Below are positions 55,675 through 64,000 of a DNA stretch of 64,000 bases, piece by piece (within the stretch, counting starts at the first letter, position 1; each line of letters starts with the position of its first letter). The stretch is from Suillus spraguei (Eukaryota > Basidiomycota > Agaricomycetes > Boletales > Suillaceae). The position numbers were made by a program, and so were the translations under genes. A model generated the notes under the pieces. The model searched no databases. It was given only the letters and a program-made list of their open reading frames with translations, and was not told the DNA's origin. The stretch is taken from the NCBI GenBank assembly GCA_016800925.1, contig JABCPU010000082.1, positions 62,001 to 126,000 of the forward strand. Direction: 5' to 3'.

Positions 55675-56420
55675 TATCATTCGACCATCCTCTCCGTTGC
55701 TGTTGCTTTGACAGCATCTCATAGATGTTTGTCAGTAGATCCTTGTGTAGTGATTACCAATCGTCTGCGGCCGGAAATAGCCGAACTAACGCTTTCGCCT
55801 CAGCTCAACTCCGTCGTCGTTCGCCGTCATCCTTTCCTCGGATATTGGCCCTTAGGCCCTCTCCGTCACCCTCTCGCCACTTGGTCGTCTGGAATCTGTC
55901 AAAAACAAGCAAAAGTTTCGTTAACTCTGTCAAATACCACCTCTTCATATCGCCACTCACTCGATTTTCGTACTCTCTTTCCTCTCTCTACTCTACCCTG
56001 TTAGGCTCAACGCCACTGTTTTCACCTAATCGTTCGGCCTTTCCATACCCGAGGACCCTTAGCAGTTCGCAGTATAAAAGTAGCTCATGTACACTCGTTT
56101 CTACAGGCATTCAGATCAGTCTCAGTCCAGTCTCGTTCCCGTATCGCGCTCGTTATTATCAGTATCGTCAATATCTATCGTTTATCATCACAGAATTATC
56201 ACTCTCCTTATCGCATAACTATCGCTAATGATCCATCCAACTATTCAGTGCGCTTATATTTTAAATAGGTCCCACACCCTACGAAAACTCGTAGCCGGAG
56301 CCTTACACTTGCAATACAAGTAAGGATTGCTGCAACGTGGCATTGACTTGTAGCGTTGATGAAGCCAACGTAAGTATGAGCAGATCGCTTTGCTGCCAGG
56401 ATTCGACCACAATGATGACT
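55675..56420 (+). pseudogene. disrupted twin of the small secreted cysteine-rich gene
   Basis: Matches the intact gene at 54804-54983 on both sides of an inserted LTR. Before the LTR lie the tail of the signal peptide (SVAVALTAS) and the first cysteines. After it lie the CC pair and later cysteines. The stretch carrying the start codon and first residues is deleted relative to unit 1 (around 55680), so it would be dead even without the insertion. Confidence 0.78.
55746..56307 (+). repeat. solo LTR-like insertion, family E, in the small secreted gene twin
   Basis: 562 bp, begins TGTAGTGATTACC and ends GGAGCCTTACA (TG..CA), with a 4-bp direct repeat CTTG (55742-55745, 56308-56311). A GCAGTATAAAAGTAG promoter box at about 56070 suggests plus sense. 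Removing it with one CTTG brings the flanking gene halves into register. Only copy in the window. Confidence 0.75.
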
Positions 56421-56756
56421 CACCTGCGCGCCTTAGGGTGGAGATACTAAGGTCTGCCTAATAGTTTCAGAGCTATCTAGAAATTGAGCCGGCAGCATGA
56501 GTGGCACGTCGAGACAGTAATTATTTTTTTCTCCTTTCGCTTTGGCATTATGGTTGATGATGCAATATCTAGTTCGGAGCCCTTCAGTACATTTGTATTT
56601 GCAGTCTTGGACGAGTGCTCATACTGCTCGAGCAATGATATAGATGTTTGAATTTAATGCTTGGCAGCTAGTAACTGAGGCCGAAATCGCCAAACTCACT
56701 GGCACTGCTGTGACAGCATCAACATTGATGTACATAGACTCGGAAGAGCTGACAAA

Positions 56757-57536
56757 TGAGTCGGCACCATGTATATATGGTAGCACGTGGTTCTGTTTTG
56801 TTTCGTGTTTCTTATCAGTGTTTCTTGTCGTTGGTGGCAACGACTTGATTCCATCTCGGGGAAGAGGGTTGGATCCAAACGTTCAGGCACCTATATACGA
56901 TTTGCCGCAACTTATTTTGAAGTCCGACCAATGTTTGTTCCGAATTTTATTGGTATGCACCTATTCACGCTATGAATCACAAATCAGTTCTACGCCAGTC
57001 TGCGGCGACTCTGCGCGCCGTGCTCACTGAGGTAGATCCGCAGCTGCTGGCGAACGCTACTATTAATATCATTGTATTCGCGATCGTTCTGTCGTGATCA
57101 TGTGATTCAATATATTTTTTGTTTTAAAATCTGTCCAGTGTCAAGATCTGACGAGGGGCGACTGATGAGAACGAAGACTTCACATTGGGTGAGAGGTATT
57201 GTGTAACACGCTGATCAAGACGGAGAATCAAAGGGAAAACGTGTCTGAGGCATGTATGTGATGAGTACGTACGTTGATAGTCAGACATTGTAAGCAGTAT
57301 TACAGCAAGCAATGTTTTTACAGCTCCGATTCTCTGGATGCACTGTACAGTGTACATCGATGGACAGTGAAAAAATTTGCAATTCAGGTAGAATTTCGTA
57401 ATTACTGTGTGGTGGGTGTCTGTACAGAGATCCACAGCGCAAAGTATTACTGGGACCAAGCTGTAGAGCTTGCAGTGCTGTACAGCGTTGTACTAATTTA
57501 CTGATTAGTACATTTCGCTTATTAAGCCGTTCGGAT
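56757..57536. other. unassigned DNA before segmental copy 2
   Basis: Short ORFs on both strands with no family features. AT-rich, with small palindromes such as ACTAATTTACTGATTAGT at about 57489. Nothing more supported. Confidence 0.4.
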
Positions 57537-60500
57537 ATGACAAACGTCTAATGCGATGAAAATACGCAGTGTCATGTGACCTATCTGCCAGTAGTCATTC
57601 ATATCCGATGATGCGCAGTCAGCAAGCAGAAGTCGTTTGTAAGTACACAGCTGGATACCACGTAACTCCCGTTCTCATCAGCATATGTTATAAGGACCTG
57701 ATGCTACTTTGGAATCGGAACCAACACAAAGCATCACTTTGAACGCTCCAATTTTTTTAATATCATGAATTCTGTTCAGCCGGCTCCCGTGCTAATCGTA
57801 AGTGACGACCTATGACACATGTTTGTATTACGTCAGCTGACTCGGAATCATTTCTTAGGTAGGTGCTGGTCCAGTGGGTCTGGTGGCAGCGTTGACGCTC
57901 CTCCAAAACGGCATCTCAGTTCGCATCATCGATAAAGACCCTCACCATCGCATCGGACAGCGTGGCGCTGGAATATGGGTTTGTCACACATCCACTCATC
58001 ACATCACCGCAGCCTCATTGAATACATTCACTATGTAGCCGCGCTCCCTCGAACTCTATAACTTCCTAGACGTTAAAGAAGTTAATAGTTTGGGGAGAAC
58101 AGCCCCTCCTCTCCGTTCCTACAAGCCTGGGACGTTAGAACCTCTGAGAGTCTCATCGATTGTCCCGCCTATGAAAGATACCCCAGCAATACCATTCGTG
58201 CGCATCACCATCGCCTAATCAAACCTTCCTGCTGATTCGGCTTTTTTCAGCATACCCCAAAATTGATGGGTCAACAGCTCCTAGACGTGATTCTGCGACG
58301 CCACCTAGAGAAGTTCTCTTGTTCTGTCGAGATGGGCACCGAACTGCGCTCGTTCGAGCAGTCTGGTGAGGGTGTCACCGCTACACTAACAAAGAACGGC
58401 ATAACAGAGACCTTTGATACCAAGTGGATCATCGGCGCTGATGGTGCTAAAGGTGAGATGCAGTCAAATCCGTCGAGACGAACGAGACCGAAGGTGGCTT
58501 TGCAGGCGTCGTGCGCAAACAACTTGGGCTCACATTTTTGGGTGAGACCAGAGATGATGTTCGAATGGTGACAGGAGATGTCTGTTTGACGGGGGTTGAC
58601 CTCGATAGAGTGGTGTGTCCGCTTTCCACATTATATAGAAAGCTGCTCTAATGCATTCTTGAAGCATTGGCACCGATTTGGAAACTTTAATGAACGAGGG
58701 TATGTTCAGTTTCTGCTCTTGAGGCTTTATATTGACGATATGCAGCCTCTCATTGCGTCCAACAGACGAAGTCGGCGAGGACGGCTGGCAATTTTTCCTC
58801 TACGGCCACGAACTAGACATGACGAAGATCGCTGAGAGTGAAGAGCTTGTCTTCGAGACCATTGCGTCGATAATACCAACGGAGATTACATTCAGCAAGG
58901 TTGCATGGATGAGCGACTTCCGGTGAGTTTAGTGTTTCTGTATGCGTTGGTACAAGTTTATCGGTTTGTTCCAGGGCCAATATCCGGATGGTGAATAAAT
59001 TTGGCGAAGGTCGAGTGTTCGTTGCAGGCGGTATGTGGCTCTGTTTACGATGTGTGTGGTTGTGCTAATGCATGTTGTCGTAGATGCTGCCCAGTATGTT
59101 TATCTTTGAATACCTTCCTCGCATACTGCTGCTAACATATACATATATTCAGTATTCACAGTCCAACAGGTGGTCAGGTATGGTTGATCCAGTTGTTGCT
59201 AATACCTGCTTATTTTACTATGAACAGGGACTCAATTCGGGTGTACAAGATGCAGTGAGTCAGGTAGATCTGACATGTGTACTACAACTGATCGAGCCCT
59301 ACACCAGTTCAATCTAGGATGGAAACTTGCGCTCGTCCAGAAAGGGTTCGCCGACAAATCCCTTCTCGAGACATATAGCGCTGAGCGTCTGCCTGTGATC
59401 TCTGAGATGCTCGGGGTGACCACATCGATTCTCGACAAGGCAACGTCGTCTGGAGACCCGACATTAGGACGGAGTCCTGTCCTTTTCATGCTCGGCATTA
59501 ACTACCGATTCAGCACCATCGTACTCGATGAATTTGTGAATTCAGTCGAGAGGAAGCCTATCAACGCATATGGGGTGCTTGACGAGGAGTGTCTGGAGGC
59601 TGGGGACAGGGCTCCTGATGCACCCAATATGCTGCAGGTGGGGAGTGCAGTGCCTGACGTGACGACGCTTTTTGGTCTGTACAGACCCTGGCACCACACA
59701 GTGCTTGTATTTGCGCCGAGTCTCGCTGGTGCTATCCCGATCTTGGGTGCACTGGAGGCATACGACAAAAGTGTCGTACGATCGGCAGTCGTTGTGCCAT
59801 CATCAGCATCAGTGACGCCTGTCGCATCTCCTGCTGACCATGTTCTTGTTGATCGTGAGGGCTATTCTTATTCGGCTTACCTCGTGGAAGCTAGCCAGAC
59901 GAAGGTGTTTGTCATACGGCCGGACGGCGTGATTGGGGCGATTGTTCAAGGTGCAGAAGGCATGAAAAAGTATTTCTCAAAAATATTTTTGGATGCGTAG
60001 TGCCCCGAATATTGATTTTTTACTTACGACTTTCACAAGTACAACTTATTCTTGTACACCTCACTCGTATCACGTTTGTAACTGGAAATGAGAAAATGAA
60101 AGCGATGCGACAGAAATCGCACAGACAGTTTAACTATTACTATTGATCTTTATCATGCCCCATCGTCATTCGCAATGGAAATATTAAATGGTCATGAGAC
60201 CGATCAATAATCATGCATGCATGGGCTGGTAGGATGGGCGTTCCTGAATATCTGCAGTGACAGGAAAACAACCGAATGCATGGTCACCCGTAGCTTTCAA
60301 AGGGCTGTGGTGAGAGTGCGTTGGCAAATCAATGACCTCGTTGCACCGCTACGTGTGTCGTGCAAGGTCCCAACAAGCGAGTATTTAAGAGTGAATTAGC
60401 CTGTGAGTGAGGAGAACGTAGTGGGAATGAAAATGTAACATTCACATCAGAGTAACTACATGTATGCATTCGGGCAAGTTACATGGTGCTGGAGACTCGA

Positions 60501-60750
60501 GAAACTGCCCGATACAAGCAACAGTAGTGTTCATGCGGTTATCTAGGAAAGCATTTTTTTCAGCCAGATCGAGCGCCGGGAAGTGCTACTTGCACTATGA
60601 CAATTGAATGCGAAGGGATACATTCTGGAAGATGTGAATACCAGAATTGGGCCCATGTACACAGTGTGGAGTCGCCGGGAGGATATTACCTCCGCGGTAA
60701 GATATGAGCTTTATATCTGATCTGTACTTTCCCTCAGGATTATGAGAAAA
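57537..60750 (+). repeat. segmental duplication, copy 2 (uninterrupted)
   Basis: Direct counterpart of 18068-20728 plus 29882-30705. Differences are mainly single bases and small indels upstream (for example a 9-bp difference near 57560). It preserves the pre-insertion site (about 60150-60175) of the TIR element found in copy 1. Confidence 0.92.
57765..60000 (+). CDS. FAD-dependent aromatic monooxygenase, copy 2
   Basis: Paralogue of 18285-20521, with the same exon plan. Exon 1 57765-57797 reads MNSVQPAPVLI. Then VGAGPVGLVAALTLLQ, RIGQRGAGIW, KLMGQQLLDVILRRHLEKF, WIIGADGAKG, GEDGWQFFLYGHELD, RVFVAG then DAA, and FNLGWKLALVQKG. The C-terminal part is open from 59275 to the TAG at 59998-60000. 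All splices stay in frame, so both copies look functional. Replacement changes are scattered (for example EAGDRAPDAP against EGGDRAPDAP), mostly away from FAD motifs. Same catalytic expectation: ring hydroxylation of a phenolic substrate. Confidence 0.88.
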
Positions 60751-60783
60751 GGCTGGGGTTAATTTGATGAGAGGAATGACGTC

Positions 60784-61353
60784 TCATTGCGACAGATCGT
60801 CTTTTGAATTCATCAACCCATTGAGAAGCTCAGCAACTTTTTGGCGAGCTTCATTCTTTTCCTGTTGTACGTGCTTAAGCTCTGCATCCCGACGGTGGGC
60901 GATTTGAGCCTCGTCGGACAAGAGAAGTAGTAACTTCAAGGAATGTGTTATAGATAACAGCGAATTAGCTGCACGAACCTGGATGGTTTCAATAATGAAC
61001 AACTTGTAGTTTACGGAGTTGATTTCATACCATAGACTCGGCGCGAGATTCGGCTTGAAATGACTCTTGGGCGATTCGAAACTTGTCCTTGTCTCCGATC
61101 TGACAGAGGTTGAGGTACGGTTCGAGAAGGTACGTATAACGCTTACCGATGCCAGACTAACAATATCGACCATACCATCAACCAATATTTCTACCTCGGC
61201 GTCTAGTTTCTTGTTCCATTCTTCCTCAATAGTATCAAGGTACTCATCCGAGTTCTGATCAACGAGAGCTTGATTGAAAGTAGGGCGCTGAAGCAACTTG
61301 GCTGTAGGTAATGCTGAAGGTCGAGATACATCGGTCTGGGGAGGCTCAGCCAT
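60784..61353 (-). CDS. MED22: Mediator complex subunit 22
   Basis: Head-module subunit of Mediator linking activators to RNA polymerase II. Exons (minus) 61353-61147, 61099-61031 and 60978-60784, with 52- and 47-nt introns, give 156 residues. Seen: NSDEYLDTIEEEWNKKLDAE then VEILVDGMVDIVSLAS, DKDKFRIAQESFQAESRAES and MVRAANSLLSITHSLKLLLL, which match the two-helix MED22/Srb6 core. The C-terminus is a Lys/Glu-rich helix (RRDAELKHVQQEKNEARQKV). It starts 235 bp from RAD51D on the opposite strand. Confidence 0.85.
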   Translation of the reverse strand: MAEPPQTDVSRPSALPTAKLLQRPTFNQALVDQNSDEYLDTIEEEWNKKLDAEVEILVDGMVDIVSLASVSVIRTFSNRTSTSVRSETRTSFESPKSHFKPNLAPSLWYEINSVNYKLFIIETIQVRAANSLLSITHSLKLLLLLSDEAQIAHRRDAELKHVQQEKNEARQKVAELLNGLMNSKDDLSQ

Positions 61354-61588
61354 CAGTTGATGTCGTCCGCACGACTAGCTTGGATGGTGCGCCGGTTGAA
61401 GGTCACAGTTTGTGAAATAACCTAGAAAGGCAGGATGTGAAACGAAAGCAAGAATGTTAGCTGTATACATAAGCGGCGCTGTTGTTACCGGTACCACAAT
61501 ACTTGAAGGAACCACGGTGTCTTCAGCTTGTATCTGATCTGCCATGTTCTTTGCTATCACACCAACTCGTGTCTCTTAAATTGTCGTC
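61354..61588. promoter_or_regulatory. divergent promoter MED22/RAD51D
   Basis: 235 bp between opposing starts. A 61-codon ORF at 61375-61560 (-) lies here and is probably chance or an upstream ORF in the MED22 leader. No clear TATA box. Confidence 0.4.
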
Positions 61589-62850
61589 ATGCGCTTAGAA
61601 TCAATAATTCCTTCAATCCCTGCGGAACTAGTAGCAGCACTCAACCATTCGTGTGGCATCCGAACGGACACCGATTTTCTCTTCTTTGGTTCTAGCTTGG
61701 ACATTATCAAGAAATTACCGCTCGGCACTGTAACACTTTCAGACTTGGAAAAGTTCGCCGAATTAGTAGCAGAAAAGGCATCGGTCCCCGGGCATCGGGG
61801 AGACGAGATTCTTGCTGGTACAGGACGGATATCTGAGAAACATCCTCAAGCCAGCTGTGGTGTGAAGGAACTAGATGAACTTGTTGGTGGCTTCGGTGAC
61901 TCTCGAGTCTTTGAAATATCTGGAGCTAAAGGGTCAGGTAAAACGGTCAGATCAGTTGAAGTATATTTTCGAATAACAATTTACAATGAAAATGGCAGGC
62001 ACTTGCACTACAAATAGTGATCCAGCGTCTTCTTGCTGATGTAGATTCTTGTGCATTATGGATCGATACATCCGGTGACTTCTCTGCAGAGAAGACTGCT
62101 CAGCTAGTTCGACATTTTGATGTAGCGGTAAATTTATCGTCGACGTCGTGGCGAGAATCTAACGAAGGACCGCCAGGTCTCTGATAAAGTGCTAGAGAGG
62201 TTGCAGGTATCCTTGGGTTTCAACATTGAGGCAGTACACGATGTCCTTGAAGCACTGCGCATTTTGCTTTCGGTATGCCTCCATCTCTTTTTGCGTTCGT
62301 TCCTGAACTATGCTATGTATCGCAGAGCTCTAGGACTGTTGGTCCAACAGTCCAATGGATAGTCCTTGACTCCATAACCCCACTTCTGTTACCGTCCCTG
62401 AGTGCAGTGTCTTCCCAAGGACATGCCATGATGACAACGTTTATGCGCCGTTTACGCGAGCTTGCTCGGACTTTCGGGATGACTATCATTGTAAGGTTGT
62501 TACACGAACTCGCATCCGCTTCTTATATTATCTAGGTGATCAATGGAACATCAGCAGCTGCACCGTTCAATCAGAATCCCGCATTTGCATCAACAATCAG
62601 AAAACCTGCTCTGGGTCCTTCGTTTACATTTATGACCGATTGCACCATCTGGTTATCGAAGACGACAGATATGCTTGATTCCGAGGGCTCGTTCTCTTTG
62701 CACGTGGCAGAAGTATTCCGTTCGAGGGCAACGGTGAGTTACTGAGTAGTTTTCCCTTCGTGTGGTGTTTAATTTGAATTACAGAGATCAAAGACTTGGT
62801 GTACCTTCCAAATTCGCCATGGTGTCTTATCCTCAACATCGGATTTGTAG
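61589..62850 (+). CDS. RAD51D: RAD51 paralogue, RAD51D type
   Basis: RecA-fold ATPase of homologous recombination; RAD51D acts in paralogue complexes that load or stabilise RAD51 filaments. Exons 61589-61945, 61999-62127, 62177-62272, 62326-62490, 62536-62733 and 62785-62850 give 336 residues. Seen: an N-terminal helical domain (MRLESIIPSIPAELVAALNH); the conserved lead GVKELDELVGGFGDSRVFEI; Walker A GAKGSGKT (split from the next exon by an intron right after KT); CALWIDTSGDF; Walker B VQWIVLDSI; LRELARTFGMTIIVINGTS; and RKPALGPSFTFMTDCTIWL, which closely follows the RAD51D C-terminal block. Other paralogues (XRCC2, RAD55/57 types) fit less well. Confidence 0.84.
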
Positions 62851-63039
62851 CTATCCTCTTCCACAAGTCATTTATCGGCATAATACGCATGTCCGTTCGT
62901 TTTGACTCAGTGGCTAGCTGACAAAAATAGAATTCAGAAGCAAATCGCGTGTGGTTGTGAAACAGCTATAGCATACATTATTCTACATGAAATCCAAAGT
63001 GAACAAAGTGAGTCGAGCACACGATGTATTGTATTCTTC

Positions 63040-64000
63040 CTATATCGTTGCCTCCCTCGAAGCATGAAGTTCATTGCCCCAAAACCTTGAGAAGCGAGAT
63101 GGTTGATATGTATCCCGCTTTTGATTCTGACCAGCATTGTTCGTGCTCGTCACGAATATATCGTTCTGAGCTCCATCTTTAAAATCGTAAAGGTCGTTGT
63201 AGAAAGGAGGGCCCATGTAGTCCTCAAACATCTAACCAGACCAAATTCAGATTCAGTATCACGTGAAAGATTTCCAAATGCTCACGTTGTTGCCTTCATC
63301 TTGCAGCCAGTACAATGGTTGCTTCGCTCCGCGCGTACAGTTGCTAGGGGTAGGCTGAGGGATTCCGTGTTCAGGATCTGCTCCGCAGCGTCTTGCAACT
63401 TGAGGCTTCATGAGAGCTGGTGCATCGGGCTTAGAACCCGTGACTGTGCACTGGAAGGCATTCATATACACTGGAAGGCACCGAGTCAAGATAACTAGAT
63501 AACAAAAGAAACCGCCTTACTTTGTTCAGAACCGCTATCAGGAGAGTGGATCCAGAACCATGCACACGTGCACTTTCCGCCGGGACAGGCAGGCATGTCA
63601 GCCGGAACCTGTTGTTGAACTGGGTTCAAAAGACTTCTGGTCATCGTAGGAATATGTATGTACCTGAAATTCGGTGAATCTGTGCCAGACGCAAGTCTGG
63701 TTGACACTAAAGACTGTAAAGTCCTCTGGTTGAATCTTGCTGACGTCTGATTCATGGACAATGGCAAGTGCACAACCTTTCACGTCGTTGATACCCGTGG
63801 TATGGAACTGGACAGAAGTGGATCTGGGGCAAGGCCAGTCCCCCTGACGAACATCTCCACTGTACCATCGAGTTCAGTATACATCCTGATAGAACATCTG
63901 ATCAGATTACTAACCCTTCAGACGAATTCCACCACGTCGTCGCACCCTTGTTGCACCCGAGTTCTGCAATGGCGGCTTTCCCAGCGGGCAGTTCGAAGAC
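63040..64000 (-). CDS. secreted LPMO-like protein, AA14-type suspected (5' end outside window)
   Basis: Minus-strand exons read [20 protein letters not shown] and TTWWNSSEG at the window edge. Then follow [80 protein letters not shown] and [11 protein letters not shown], ending [19 protein letters not shown] and the stop at 63040. The many Cys pairs, [13 protein letters not shown] core and secreted character resemble fungal copper lytic polysaccharide monooxygenase-like proteins, possibly AA14 (xylan-active). The N-terminal copper-binding His would be encoded upstream of the window edge, so it cannot be checked. Family placement is from memory of motifs and is moderate. Confidence 0.6.

Larger units (their letters stand above)
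55337..56756 (+). repeat. tandem 0.9 kb duplication, unit 2 (split by solo LTR)
   Basis: Direct repeat of 54419-55336, about 854 bp once the LTR at 55746-56307 and one CTTG are taken out. Diverged by point changes and small deletions. Confidence 0.86.

Noticed and set aside
61375..61560. 61-codon minus ORF between MED22 and RAD51D
   Set aside because: Lies in a 235-bp divergent promoter, no family features; at most an upstream ORF.

Overview
The window is nuclear DNA of a filamentous basidiomycete, most likely a mushroom-forming Agaricomycete. Genes carry many introns of about 45-65 nt with GT..AG ends and tiny exons. The gene set is typical: OGT, MAF1, eIF5, MGM1, MED22, RAD51D, a secreted GH5 mannanase and a putative copper polysaccharide oxygenase. 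The repeats are Tad-type LINE, Ty3/Gypsy, Tc1/mariner and PIF/Harbinger elements.

Layout. 1-20.5 kb is gene-dense: the 3' part of an O-GlcNAc transferase, MAF1 (-), eIF5, a double-DUF427 protein, an SCP2 sterol carrier, MGM1 (-), a DHDPS-family aldolase, a GH5 mannanase and an FAD-dependent monooxygenase. About 20.7-57.5 kb is a repeat island. 57.5-64 kb returns to genes: a second copy of the FAD monooxygenase, MED22 (-), RAD51D and a partial LPMO-like gene (-).

The island can be taken apart from its target-site duplications (TSDs). The FAD-monooxygenase block exists twice, in direct orientation about 39 kb apart. Copy 1 is split by a 9.15 kb terminal-inverted-repeat element (CACTG ends, 3-bp TSD) that copy 2 lacks, so copy 2 shows the empty site. 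That element contains a Tad-like LINE (11-bp TSD), and the LINE's ORF1 contains a solo LTR (TSD GTTGC). Next comes an LTR at 30738-40916 broken by two separately nested insertions, one of which holds a Ty3/Gypsy element with both LTRs. Then a Tc1-like element (42131-52535) holds a stack of four solo LTRs, one inside the other, a PIF/Harbinger element, and a further solo LTR with its own insert. Nearly every junction has a perfect 4-5 bp TSD, so order of insertion can be read directly.

Between the island and copy 2 lies a tandemly duplicated 0.9 kb unit. It carries a small secreted six-cysteine (knottin-pattern) protein gene. The second unit's gene has lost its start and is split by another solo LTR.

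The Gypsy LTR pair differs at 15 positions. All are transitions at places that are, or can be inferred to have been, CpG, which indicates methylation-type decay of repeats in this genome. No tRNA, rRNA or CRISPR array was seen. Intron borders were placed by eye from splice signals and family similarity, so exact ends are provisional where stated.
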